Assembly: GCA_963702575.1 (NCBI GenBank)
Contig: CAVPCU010000002.1
Location: 620,001 to 684,000, forward strand
Reading direction: 5' to 3'
Length of the DNA: 64,000 bases
Source: VRUE01 sp963702575
GTDB lineage: Bacteria > Actinomycetota > Thermoleophilia > Solirubrobacterales > 70-9
The notes beneath the pieces are model-generated. The model was not told the DNA's origin. It worked only from the letters and a program-made list of their open reading frames with translations, and ran no database searches. Both the position numbers and the translations under genes were made by a program. Positions 56,444-64,000 of the stretch are shown here, in pieces. The first letter of the stretch is position 1. Every line of letters starts with the position of its first letter.

Positions 56444-58132
56444 TCAGTACTTCCTCTCTTCGGGTTCCCACTGGGTGATCGTCACCTCTGAGTATGAGAT
56501 CTCCGGCTCCTCGTCGCCCTGCTGCAGGTCGATGTGTTTGAGCCAGTCGGTGTCGTTGCGCTCGGGGAAGTCGGTCCTGTACTGGGCGCCGCGGCTCTCC
56601 TTGCGCTCGAGCGCGGCGATGCAGGTGCACTCGGCGTTGTCGAGCATGTAGCCGAGCTCGATCGCCGCGAGGATGTCCTGGTTGAAGACATTGCCCTTGT
56701 CGTCGACGTAGGCCGACTCGGCCTCGCCCTTCAGCCGCCGCACGGTCTCCAGCGCCTCTTGGATGCCCGCCTCGTCGCGGAAGACGGCGACCTTGGCGTC
56801 CATCGTCTCGCCGAGCTCGAGCTTGATCTCCGAGACGCGCCGGCCCGAGCCCTTCTCGCGGGCGGCGATCGCGGCGACGTTGGCCTCCTCCTGGTCGAGG
56901 ATCGCGCCGGACACGCGGCCGCCCTCGACCCGCTTGGCGCGGGCGGCGGCGTCGACGCCCGAGCGGCGGCCGAAGATCAGCGTGTCGAGCAGCGAGTTGG
57001 CGCCGAGCCGGTTGCCACCGTGGACCGAGACGCAGGCGACCTCGCCGGCGGCGTAGAGGCCGGGGATCTCGGTGCGCCCGTCGACGTTGGTCTTGACGCC
57101 GCCCATCGTGTAGTGGTTGCCGGGCTTGATGCGGATCGGTTCCCTGGTGATGTCGACGCCGGCGAAGTCGCGGCCGACGAGGACGATCTCGCGCAGCGCC
57201 TCGTGGATCCGCTTCTTCGGCACTACGGTGATGTCGAGCGCGACGGTGCCGTCGGGGAAGCCGCGGCCCTCGTTGATCTCGGTCTGCTCGGCGCGCGAGA
57301 CGACGTCGCGTGAGGCGAGTTCCATCTTGTTCGGCGCGTAGCGCTCCATGAAGCGCTCGCCCTTGGCGTTGAGCAGGTGGGCGCCCTCGCCGCGGGCGCC
57401 CTCGGTGATCAGGAAGCCCTTGCCGGCCAGCGTCGTCGGGTGGTACTGGATCATCTCCATGTCCATCAGCTTCGCCCCGGCGCGGTAGGCCATCGCGATC
57501 CCGTCGCCGGTGCAGATCAGCGCGTTGGTCGTCGGCTTCCAGGCCTGGCCGTTGCCGCCGCTGGCGAGGATCACCGCCTTGGCGGTAAAGAGCTGCATCT
57601 GCCCGTCGGCGATGTTGCGGGTGACGACCCCGCAGCACTCGCCCGCCTCGTCAAGCGCCAGCGCCGTGCAGAACCACTCCTCGTAGCGGGCGATCCGCTC
57701 GTCGTGCTTCATCAGCTGCTCGTAGAGGACGTGCATGATCGCCTGGCCGGTGATGTCGGCGACGTAGTAGGTGCGGGCGGCCGAGGCGCCGCCGAAGGCG
57801 CGGGTGCCGAGCTTGCCCTCCTCGTTGCGGTGGAAGGTGACGCCGAGGTGCTCGAGGTGGAGGATCTCCTCCGGCGCCTCGCGGCACATGATCTCGATCG
57901 CGTCCTGGTCGCCGAGGTAGTCGGAGCCCTTGACCGTGTCGAAGGCGTGGGACTCCCAGGAGTCGCCTGGGTTGAGCGCGGCGTTGATCCCGCCCTGGGC
58001 CGCGTTGGAGTGCGAGCGCACGGGGTGGACCTTGCTCAGGATCCCGACCGACACGCCCTGCTCGGCGGCGGCGAGCGCGGCGCGCTGCCCTGCCAGGCCG
58101 GCGCCTATGACGAGCACATCATGGGTTGGCAC
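56444..58132 (-). CDS. sdhA: Succinate dehydrogenase/fumarate reductase flavoprotein subunit
   Basis: A 562-residue flavoprotein that oxidises succinate to fumarate. The FAD site is DVLVIGAGLAGQRAALAAAEQG. The His for covalent flavin is in RSHSNAAQGGINAALN, the substrate region is QYHPTTLAGKGFLITEGARGEG, and GLYAAGEVACVSVHGGNRLGANSLLDTLIFGR is the classic second FAD motif. There is no Tat signal, so the enzyme faces the cytosol, unlike the periplasmic Campylobacter Mfr enzyme. The start GTG 58132 follows a TATAGGAT box by 9 bases, a possible leaderless promoter. No sdhC or sdhD is nearby. Confidence 0.95.
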   Translation of the reverse strand: MPTHDVLVIGAGLAGQRAALAAAEQGVSVGILSKVHPVRSHSNAAQGGINAALNPGDSWESHAFDTVKGSDYLGDQDAIEIMCREAPEEILHLEHLGVTFHRNEEGKLGTRAFGGASAARTYYVADITGQAIMHVLYEQLMKHDERIARYEEWFCTALALDEAGECCGVVTRNIADGQMQLFTAKAVILASGGNGQAWKPTTNALICTGDGIAMAYRAGAKLMDMEMIQYHPTTLAGKGFLITEGARGEGAHLLNAKGERFMERYAPNKMELASRDVVSRAEQTEINEGRGFPDGTVALDITVVPKKRIHEALREIVLVGRDFAGVDITREPIRIKPGNHYTMGGVKTNVDGRTEIPGLYAAGEVACVSVHGGNRLGANSLLDTLIFGRRSGVDAAARAKRVEGGRVSGAILDQEEANVAAIAAREKGSGRRVSEIKLELGETMDAKVAVFRDEAGIQEALETVRRLKGEAESAYVDDKGNVFNQDILAAIELGYMLDNAECTCIAALERKESRGAQYRTDFPERNDTDWLKHIDLQQGDEEPEISYSEVTITQWEPEERKY

Positions 58133-58154
58133 GACTGGCGATCCTATAGATGCG

Positions 58155-58178
58155 AAATCCGACCCCGCAGTCGGATTT
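58155..58178. terminator. Hairpin between the M28 peptidase and sdhA genes
   Basis: AAATCCGAC and GTCGGATTT form a perfect 9-bp stem with a 6-base loop. It touches the peptidase stop codon. Without a T-tract it is only a moderate terminator candidate. Confidence 0.4.
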
Positions 58179-59356
58179 CAACCCAACCACTGCTCGTCGA
58201 GGCGGCGGATCGCCGCCTCGGAGAGGCGGATTCCGGCGGCGACCGTGTCGAAGTCGACGTTCTCGGCGAGGTCGTGCCACCAGTGGTAGTTGGCCGGCTG
58301 CTTGAGATCGGTGCAGCTCGCGATCACCGCCGTCTCGTAGCCAGCCGCCAGCGGCTCGAGCCCGTCGGTGCCGTTGCGCAGGCGCAGGTTGGGGAAGAGC
58401 CGGATGCCGAGCTCCTCGGCGAGGCCGTCGAGCAGGGCGAGCGCCCGCGGCGAGTACTCGCGCATCCGCAGGAAGCCCTCGCCGCGCAGCACCAGCAGGT
58501 GCGGCGAGCCGATCGACTCGAGGCAGACGAAGACCGTGCCCTCGCGCGGCAGCTCGCCGAAGTGGCGCTCGCCGAAGGCCTTGATCCCCTCGCTGAAGGA
58601 CTCCTCGGCGCCGACCGAGAGCAGGATCGCCCGCAGGTTCTCCGGCGGCCGCTCCAGCAGCCGCTCGGCGAGGGCGAGCAGGGCGATCACGGCGGTGCCG
58701 TTGTCGTTGGCGCCGGGGACGACGCCGCGCAGCCCGATCTCGGCCATCGCCGCCGCCGAGCCGAGGCCGAGCAGGACGCCGAGCTTGGCGAGCCGCCGCC
58801 GCCCGGCGAGCGCCCCGAGCGCCGCCAGCACGGGCCCGCCGAGGACCGGAGCCATCAGCGGCGGGCTGGTGTCGCTGCGCTCGATCAGCCCCAGCCGATC
58901 GCCGATCTCGGGCAGGCGCGGGTGGAAGACGAGGCCCGAGTGGGCGGCGTCGTGATGGGCGATGAGGACGACGGTGCGCTCGGCCTCGGCCGGCCCCAGC
59001 TCGCAGAGGACGTTGTACGTGGTGCGCCGCGGCAGGGCGCGGCGCAGCAGTCGCTTGCCGGGCGGGAAGTCGCTCGCCATCCCGCCGGCCGCGGCGCCCG
59101 CCAGGGCGCCGCCGAGCAGGCGCCGGCCGCGCAGCGCGAGCAGCCCGCCGATCGCCCCCAGCGCGGCGCCGAGCCCGAGCGGCCACCAGTAGGTGCCGTG
59201 GGCGGGCTCAGCCTCGATCCGCGCCTCCGCTCCGAGCTCGGCGAAGCGCGCCACCAACCACTCGGCCGCCCGCCGCTCGCCCTCCGACGCCGACGGCCGC
59301 TCGATCCGCTCGAGCTGCTCCAGCAGCATCCTCAGGCGGTCTCGCTCGGCCGGCAT
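58178..59356 (-). CDS. M28-family zinc peptidase
   Basis: A 392-residue peptidase of the aminopeptidase Y/Iap type. After a helical start (AAEWLVARFAELGAEARIE) lie two short hydrophobic segments (LGLGAALGAIGGLLAL, ALAGAAAGGMASD). The zinc ligands can be placed: His-Asp in VVLIAHHDAAHSG, Asp in GVVPGANDNGTAVIALL, Glu-Glu in LLSVGAEESFSEG and a late His in YHWWHDLAENVD. The insertion of hydrophobic segments between the first strand and the metal site is unusual and suggests a membrane-bound peptidase. The start ATG 59356 lies back-to-back with the M50 gene. Confidence 0.83.
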   Translation of the reverse strand: MPAERDRLRMLLEQLERIERPSASEGERRAAEWLVARFAELGAEARIEAEPAHGTYWWPLGLGAALGAIGGLLALRGRRLLGGALAGAAAGGMASDFPPGKRLLRRALPRRTTYNVLCELGPAEAERTVVLIAHHDAAHSGLVFHPRLPEIGDRLGLIERSDTSPPLMAPVLGGPVLAALGALAGRRRLAKLGVLLGLGSAAAMAEIGLRGVVPGANDNGTAVIALLALAERLLERPPENLRAILLSVGAEESFSEGIKAFGERHFGELPREGTVFVCLESIGSPHLLVLRGEGFLRMREYSPRALALLDGLAEELGIRLFPNLRLRNGTDGLEPLAAGYETAVIASCTDLKQPANYHWWHDLAENVDFDTVAAGIRLSEAAIRRLDEQWLG

Positions 59357-59391
59357 CGGCGGCGACCCTACCTGGCCCCTACCATTGGCCG

Positions 59392-60555
59392 ATGCTCGGC
59401 GGCAAGCCGATAACGCTGTTCCGCGTCGGCACGATCCGGATCGAGGTCGACTGGTCGTGGTTCTTCATCCTCTTCCTCTTCATCGTCTGGCAGTCGCAGT
59501 ACTACGGCGACGTGCTGGGGGAATCCGGCTCCTCGACGGCGCCCTTCGGCTTGGCGGTCGCCGCCGCGCTCGGCTTCTTCGGCTCGATCGTCCTGCACGA
59601 GCTCGGCCATGCGGTGGTCGCGCTGCGCAACGGCATCGGCATCGCCAGCATCCGCCTCTGGATCTTCGGCGGGATGGCGCGGATGGACCGCGAGACCCAC
59701 GACCCCCGGGCCGAATTCGAGGTCGCGATCGGCGGGCCCGTGGTCACCCTGGCGATCGTCGTCGTCCTGCTCGCGGTCGAGCTCCTCGCCGGCGGCTCGC
59801 AGGGGCTCGAAGACTCGATCCCGCTCGGCCAGATCCCGGAAACCAGCGGCGTCCTGGCGATGCTCGGCTGGCTCGCCTTCATCAACTTCCTCGTGCTGAT
59901 CTTCAACCTGCTGCCCGCCTTCCCGATGGACGGCGGCCGCATCGTCCGGGCCATCGCCTGGTGGCGGACGGGCGATCGCACCGCGGCGACCAGGATCGCC
60001 GCCGGCCTCGGCCGCGTCTTCTCCTACCTGTTCGTCGCTTGCGGGCTGCTGCTGATCTTCACCGGGGAAGTCTTCGCCGGCGTCTGGCTGGGGGTGATCG
60101 GCTTCGTGATCAACGGCTCGGCCCGCGCCGCCGCGGCGCAGACGGCGATCACCGGCCGCATCGAGGGCATACGCGTGGCCGACATCATGGACCGCGAACC
60201 CGTCTGCATCTCCGACCAGCTCAGCGTCGAGGAAGCCCTCGACGACTACTTCCTGCGCTACCGCTGGGCCTGGTTCCCGGTCGTCGACGCCGCCCACCGC
60301 TTCGTCGGCCTGATCGTCCGCGACAAAGCGGACGAGGTCCCGGAGACCTCCCGCACGACATCCCTCGTCTCGGACGTGGTCGAGCTCGACGACGGCACCT
60401 TCCAGGTCCGCGAGGACGCGCCCCTGGACTCGCTGCTCGCCAACCGCGCCCTGCGCCGCTTCGGCGCGCTGATGGCGATCGACGCCGACGGCCGCCTCTC
60501 CGGCGTGATCACCGCGGAACAGGTGGGCCGCGCCCTCAGGGACGCCGCGTCCTGA
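59392..60555 (+). CDS. Site-2 protease-like M50 metalloprotease with CBS domains
   Basis: A 387-residue intramembrane zinc protease. The zinc helix is SIVLHELGHAVVALRNGIG (HExxH), and the second motif is NLLPAFPMDGGRIVRA (NxxPxxPxDGG). Six helices are seen in all. The C-terminal 130 residues hold a CBS pair (VADIMDREPVCISDQLSVEEALDDYF and DSLLANRALRRFGALMAID), which may sense adenine nucleotides. This is the widespread group of CBS-type S2P proteases. Substrates such as anti-sigma factors are possible but none is encoded here. Confidence 0.9.
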   Translation: MLGGKPITLFRVGTIRIEVDWSWFFILFLFIVWQSQYYGDVLGESGSSTAPFGLAVAAALGFFGSIVLHELGHAVVALRNGIGIASIRLWIFGGMARMDRETHDPRAEFEVAIGGPVVTLAIVVVLLAVELLAGGSQGLEDSIPLGQIPETSGVLAMLGWLAFINFLVLIFNLLPAFPMDGGRIVRAIAWWRTGDRTAATRIAAGLGRVFSYLFVACGLLLIFTGEVFAGVWLGVIGFVINGSARAAAAQTAITGRIEGIRVADIMDREPVCISDQLSVEEALDDYFLRYRWAWFPVVDAAHRFVGLIVRDKADEVPETSRTTSLVSDVVELDDGTFQVREDAPLDSLLANRALRRFGALMAIDADGRLSGVITAEQVGRALRDAAS

Positions 60556-60572
60556 CGCCGCGCGGCGTCAGG
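60551..60572. terminator. Perfect 22-bp palindrome between convergent genes
   Basis: CCTGACGCCG pairs with CGGCGTCAGG around a central CG, overlapping the M50 stop codon. It is a likely two-way terminator for the M50 gene and the convergent secreted-protein gene, though it lacks a T-tract. Confidence 0.5.
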
Positions 60573-60588
60573 AGGTCGGCGAATGCCG

Positions 60589-61314
60589 TCAGCGGATGTG
60601 GACGACGCGCTTCGCCGAGCGGCCCAGCACGTAGGGGTAGCCGTCCTGGGCCGGCACGACAACCCAGAAGGTGGATCTCCCCCGCGCCGCCGCGCGGAAG
60701 GAGTAGCTCATCCGGAAGCGACCGAAGACGTCGGTCTTGGCTCTGCGGATCAGCCGCCTGCCGTGCCCGGCGGGCGCCCTGCCCTGCAGGATCACGACGC
60801 GCTTGGCCGGCAGGGGTCCGGGGATCCGGCCGTAGAAGCCGAGTCGCCGATGCCCGGCCGCGCGGCCGGTCCGCACGTGCAGCGTCGCGTGCGCGCGCAC
60901 GTTGGCGTTCAACAGCACGCCGATCACTTCCGGGTCGCCGCCGTAGAGGACTCGGAGGACTCGCGAGGGACCGCTCCGCAGCTTGAAGGACCAGCTGCCG
61001 TCGGCGTGCGTCCGCGCCATGCCGGCGAAGCCGAAGGTCGCACCGGGGGTGCGGACCCGTTCTTCGACGCAGACGGGTTCGCCGGGCATCGCGAAGCCCT
61101 GACGGTCGGCGAGCCGGCCGACGATCAGACTGCGTCGGCCGAAGGGCAGCGTGCGCGCCGGCGCTTCGCCGCCGGCGAAGCCGGCGGTCAGCCTCGCCCC
61201 GTTCGTGAAGGGCAGGACCGGGCATTCGGCCGCCGGTGCCTGGCTGGCGACGCTCTCGGCGGAGCCGATGCCGCCCGCGACGATGGCGATCGCACCGGCG
61301 ATCGGCACGATCAT
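60589..61314 (-). CDS. Secreted protein of unknown function
   Basis: About 241 residues. A signal peptide (MIVPIAGAIAIVAGGIG...) is followed by a mature part of beta strands: ECPVLPFTNGARLTAGFAGG, SLIVGRLADRQGFAMPGEPVCVEE, FAGMARTHADGSWSFKLRSG and KTDVFGRFRMSYSFRAAA. The repeated theme G+A+T-D-x-G-x-W/F resembles Ig-like or carboxypeptidase-regulatory-like beta-sandwich repeats found in surface proteins. Two cysteines may pair. ATG 61314 has CAGGAC upstream; TTG 61356 is an alternative. After the signal peptide all Glu codons I counted are GAA. Confidence 0.7.
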   Translation of the reverse strand: MIVPIAGAIAIVAGGIGSAESVASQAPAAECPVLPFTNGARLTAGFAGGEAPARTLPFGRRSLIVGRLADRQGFAMPGEPVCVEERVRTPGATFGFAGMARTHADGSWSFKLRSGPSRVLRVLYGGDPEVIGVLLNANVRAHATLHVRTGRAAGHRRLGFYGRIPGPLPAKRVVILQGRAPAGHGRRLIRRAKTDVFGRFRMSYSFRAAARGRSTFWVVVPAQDGYPYVLGRSAKRVVHIR

Positions 61315-61405
61315 CGCAATAGTCCTGATTCGAGCTATCGAGATAATTCCTCCCAAGAGGCGGGCGAGTCTAGACGATTTTGTACCGTTTTGCCGACAGA
61401 CGGGT

Positions 61406-63079
61406 TCAGCGCTGCGGCGAGTGGCGCTCGACGATGCGGCCGAAGTCGGTGCCGGCCGGGAGGGTGCCGAAGGCGTTGCCCCACTCGCCCGCGAGGCGGC
61501 TGGCGCAGAAGGCGTCGGCGACCGCCTCGTCGCCGTAGCGGACGAGCAGCGAGGCCTGTAGGGCGAGCGCCATCCGTTCGACCACGCGGCGGGCGCGCGC
61601 CTCGATCGTCTCGATGTCGCCCGGGATCTCCTCGCGCAGGGACGCCACGTAGGCGTCGAGCTGCGGTTCGGCGCCGGCGGCCTCGAGCACCTCGTCGAAG
61701 AAGGCCTCGAGCGAGGCCGGGTTCTTGACCATCGCGCGGAGGACGTCGAGGCACTGGACGTTGCCCGAGCCCTCCCAGATCGAGGCGAGCGGGCTCTCGC
61801 GGAAGAGCCGGGGCAGGCCCGACTCCTCGACGTAGCCGTTGCCGCCGAGGCACTCGAGGCACTCGACCGCGTGCCAGGGGGCGCGCTTGCAGAGCCAGAA
61901 CTTCAGCACGGCGTTGGCGAGGCGGCGGAACTCGAAGGCCGCCTCGTCTCCGGCGGCCACCTCGTCGTAAGCGCGCGCCAGGCGCATCGCCGAGATCGTC
62001 GCCGCTTCGGACTCGACGCAGAGGTCGGCGAGCACGTTGCGCATCAGCGGCTGCTCGATCAGCTCGCGGCCGAAGGCCGAGCGGTGTGCGGTGTGGTGGA
62101 GGGCCTGCACGACGCCGGCGCGGTACCCGGTCGCGGCGCCGATCACGCAGTCGAGGCGGGTGTGGTTGACCATCTCGATGATCGTCGGCACGCCGCGCCC
62201 CTCCTCGCCGATCAGGCGCGCCCAGGCGCCGCGGAACTCGACCTCGCTGGAGGCGTTGGAGCGGTTGCCGAGCTTGTCCTTGAGCCGCTGGATGTGGAAG
62301 GCGTTGCGCTCCCCGTCGGGGGTCCAGCGCGGCATCAGGAAGCAGGAGACGCCGGCATCGGTCTGGGCGAGGACGAGGAAGGCGTCGCACATCGGCGCCG
62401 AGCAGAACCACTTGTGGCCGACGATCTCGTACTCGGCTCCCGGCCCGCCGCCGTTCAGCGGCGTGCCGACAGTGGTGTTGGCGCGCACGTCGGAGCCGCC
62501 CTGCTTCTCGGTCATCGCCATCCCGCAGAGGGCGCCGCTCTTGCGCTCGGCGGGGACCGCCTGCTCGTCGTAGTCGAGCGAGAGGAAGCGCGGCTCCCAC
62601 TCGGCTGCCAGCTCGGGCTGCTTGCGGAGGGCCGGGATCGCCGAGTAGGTCATCGAGATCGGACAGCCGACGCCGCTCTCGGCCTGCATCAGCAGGCTGA
62701 ACTTGGCCGCGCGGGCGACGTGGGCGCCGGGGCCCGGCTCGCGCCAGGGCGAGGCGTGCAGGCCGTGGCCGACGCCGATCCGCATCAGTTCGTGCCAGGA
62801 GCTGTCGAACTCGACCTCGTCGACGCGGTGGCCGTAGCGGTCGTGGGTCTTCAGCTCGGGCTTGCGCTCGTTCGCCTCGAAGCCCCAGCGGATCGTCTGA
62901 TGCGAGCCGCAGATCGCGCCCAGCTCGCGCGCCTCGGCCTCGGCCCACCCGGCGCCCTCGCGGCGCAGCGCCTCGGCCAGCGGCCGGTCGGCGTCGAAGG
63001 GGTTGTAGTCCTCGAGCGGCGGCGGCTGGTTGAAGACCTCGTGGGTCTCCCGCGATGGTGGACGGCCGACGGTTGCCAC
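61406..63079 (-). CDS. aidB: Acyl-CoA dehydrogenase family protein, AidB-like
   Basis: A 557-residue flavoprotein. The order and patches match AidB/isovaleryl-CoA dehydrogenase-like proteins: FNQPPPLEDYNPFDADRPLAEAL at the start, GMAMTEKQGGSDVRANTT (FAD/substrate loop), YEIVGHKWFCSAPMCDAFLVLAQ, LNRS-like KLGNRSNASSEVEFRGAWARLIGEEGRGV, and ECLGGNGYVEESGLPRLFRESPLASIWEGSGN (catalytic-region Glu). E. coli AidB is induced by alkylation and binds DNA; the C-terminal basic helices for that are less clear here. The start is GTG 63079 (ATVGRPPSRETHEV). Confidence 0.88.
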   Translation of the reverse strand: MATVGRPPSRETHEVFNQPPPLEDYNPFDADRPLAEALRREGAGWAEAEARELGAICGSHQTIRWGFEANERKPELKTHDRYGHRVDEVEFDSSWHELMRIGVGHGLHASPWREPGPGAHVARAAKFSLLMQAESGVGCPISMTYSAIPALRKQPELAAEWEPRFLSLDYDEQAVPAERKSGALCGMAMTEKQGGSDVRANTTVGTPLNGGGPGAEYEIVGHKWFCSAPMCDAFLVLAQTDAGVSCFLMPRWTPDGERNAFHIQRLKDKLGNRSNASSEVEFRGAWARLIGEEGRGVPTIIEMVNHTRLDCVIGAATGYRAGVVQALHHTAHRSAFGRELIEQPLMRNVLADLCVESEAATISAMRLARAYDEVAAGDEAAFEFRRLANAVLKFWLCKRAPWHAVECLECLGGNGYVEESGLPRLFRESPLASIWEGSGNVQCLDVLRAMVKNPASLEAFFDEVLEAAGAEPQLDAYVASLREEIPGDIETIEARARRVVERMALALQASLLVRYGDEAVADAFCASRLAGEWGNAFGTLPAGTDFGRIVERHSPQR

Positions 63080-63111
63080 CCGCCCATTCTCGCAGGAGAC
63101 CGGCTGGAGGG

Positions 63112-63414
63112 TCAGGCCGAGGCGGCTTGCGCCTCGGGGTCGGGTCGCACGATCACCGTGTCGACGACCTCGAGCACCTCGTCGGCGGGCATCCCGACCC
63201 GCTGGGCGTGGCTGCGAACCGCCTCGTCGTCGGTCGCCTGGTAGATGCAGACGGTTCCGAGGCTGCCGCCGGGCTCGGCGATCACATAGCTGCGGATCCA
63301 GCGGATGTCGTCGGGAAAGTCGGTCTCGGCGACCTGTTTCGACCGCTCGGCGGCCTGTCCGAGCTCCTCCGGGCTCTGCCACGCCTTCTCCCTGCGGATC
63401 ACGTACGTATTCAT
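63112..63414 (-). CDS. DUF4242 / SCO4226-type nickel-binding protein
   Basis: A 100-residue protein with a ferredoxin-like fold: MNTYVIRREKAWQSPEELGQ, then IRWIRSYVIAEPGGSLGTVCIYQATDDEAVRSHAQRVGMPADEVLEV. The family includes Streptomyces SCO4226, a nickel-binding dimer. The conserved WxRSY...CxYxAxDxxAxxxHA pattern is clear. The ATG has a GGAGGA site. It lies 33 bp upstream of the AidB-like gene in the same direction and diverges from icd. Confidence 0.75.
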   Translation of the reverse strand: MNTYVIRREKAWQSPEELGQAAERSKQVAETDFPDDIRWIRSYVIAEPGGSLGTVCIYQATDDEAVRSHAQRVGMPADEVLEVVDTVIVRPDPEAQAASA

Positions 63415-63494
63415 CTCGTCCTCCTCCGTAGCTGCGGGAATGACAGTCTGCCACCTCGACCGAGGAGGGCCTGGCCGGTAGCATCGCCGCCCGA

Positions 63495-64000
63495 ATGGCG
63501 GGCAAGATCAAAGTCGCGAACCCGGTCGTCGAGCTCGACGGCGACGAGATGACGCGGATCATCTGGTCGTTCATCAAAGAGCAGCTGATCGTCCCCTACC
63601 TCGACCTCCAGCTCGACTACTTCGACCTCGGGATCGAGAGCCGCGACGCGAGCGGGGACCGGATCACGGTCGAGGCCGCGGAAGCGATAAAGCGGCACGG
63701 CGTGGGGGTGAAGTGCGCGACGATCACCCCCGACGAGGCGCGGGTGGAGGAGTTCGGCCTGAAGCAGATGTACCGCTCTCCCAACGGCACGATCCGCAAC
63801 ATCCTCGGCGGGGTGATCTTCCGCGAGCCGATCGTCATCGCCAACATCCCGCGCCTCGTGCCGGGCTGGACGAAGCCGATCGTGATCGGCCGCCACGCCT
63901 TCGGCGATCAGTACCGCGCGACCGACATGGTCGTTCCGGGCGAGGGGACGCTGACCCTCACCTTCACCCCCAAGGACGGCTCCGAGCCGGTCGAGCTCGA
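63495..64000 (+). CDS. icd: NADP-dependent isocitrate dehydrogenase, 5' part
   Basis: The first 168 residues of a monomeric-fold dimeric isocitrate dehydrogenase of the eukaryote-like type: KVANPVVELDGDEMTRIIWSFIKEQLIVPYLD, GVGVKCATITPDEARVEEFGLKQMYRSPNGTIRNILGGVIFREPI and WTKPIVIGRHAFGDQYRATD. The SPNGTIRN loop contacts isocitrate. It converts isocitrate to 2-oxoglutarate in the TCA cycle, and so acts two steps from the succinate dehydrogenase seen at 56 kb. ATG 63495. The gene runs beyond the window. Confidence 0.96.
   Translation, partial: MAGKIKVANPVVELDGDEMTRIIWSFIKEQLIVPYLDLQLDYFDLGIESRDASGDRITVEAAEAIKRHGVGVKCATITPDEARVEEFGLKQMYRSPNGTIRNILGGVIFREPIVIANIPRLVPGWTKPIVIGRHAFGDQYRATDMVVPGEGTLTLTFTPKDGSEPVEL

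Overview
The window is a 64 kb piece of a very GC-rich actinobacterial chromosome. Codons end almost always in G or C, GTG starts are common, a LexA-type CGAAC-N4-GTTCG box is present, and several families are ones I know mainly from actinobacteria (Rv2578c-type radical SAM, SCO4226/DUF4242, YtoQ-type neighbours). A deep-branching group such as the Thermoleophilia/Solirubrobacterales is my best guess. The SRP RNA is the long Alu-containing form. The taxon is inferred, not proven.

Layout. 0-1.6 kb: end of a dCTP deaminase gene, ytoQ and a SnoaL-like gene. 1.6-4.7 kb: an IS1595-family element sitting inside the SOS box of an Rv2578c-like radical SAM gene, with an ATP-dependent DNA ligase converging on it. 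4.7-11.3 kb (minus strand): an MFS transporter followed by an oligopeptide ABC operon (dppA-dppC-dppB-dppDF fusion) with many single-base frame breaks. 11.3-17.1 kb (plus): a structured leader with a terminator, a membrane HD-GYP protein, a Zn alcohol dehydrogenase, a broken TIMP/NTR-like secreted protein, a GntR-like regulator and two MlaE/YrbE permeases without mce genes. 17-21.4 kb: GST, pterin dehydratase, ArfB, a hypothetical, an alpha/beta hydrolase, an SRA plus nuclease restriction-like gene and tRNA-Val(CAC). 21.4-26.5 kb: a CPA2 antiporter, the long SRP RNA, a membrane protein, a NodIJ-type ABC exporter and acetolactate decarboxylase.

26.5-30 kb is an accessory island: a second IS1595-type element, a decayed XRE regulator, a HipA-like kinase overlapping a DUF3037-like gene, and a transposase remnant. 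30-34 kb is the core block: a GT39-like membrane protein diverging from dnaX-ybaB-recR. 34-37.2 kb: a degenerate GGDEF protein, a DUF4143 ATPase behind four 23-bp iterons, and a MerR/B12-type regulator. 37.2-44.5 kb: pstS diverging from pstCAB, three zinc-ribbon proteins including a membrane-anchored phosphoesterase, and a DUF202 gene with an in-frame stop. 44.5-48.7 kb: PadR-MMPL, an orphan winged helix and a broken HD-GYP gene. 48.8-54.4 kb: a heptad-repeat protein, aspartate kinase, aspartate-semialdehyde dehydrogenase, a CPA1 antiporter and a hipBA module. 54.4-64 kb: succinate dehydrogenase A-B-E of the type with a CCG-domain subunit, an M28 peptidase, an M50 protease with CBS domains, a secreted protein, AidB-like acyl-CoA dehydrogenase, a DUF4242 protein and the start of NADP isocitrate dehydrogenase.

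The most notable items are the IS insertion that splits a perfect SOS box, the four exact 23-bp iterons before the DUF4143 ATPase, the XRE/HipA-like/DUF3037 island, the zinc-ribbon/phosphoesterase neighbours of the pst operon, and an unexpected preference for GAA over GAG glutamate codons in exported proteins. Several genes carry single-base frame breaks. These may be assembly errors or real decay; the sequence alone cannot decide.
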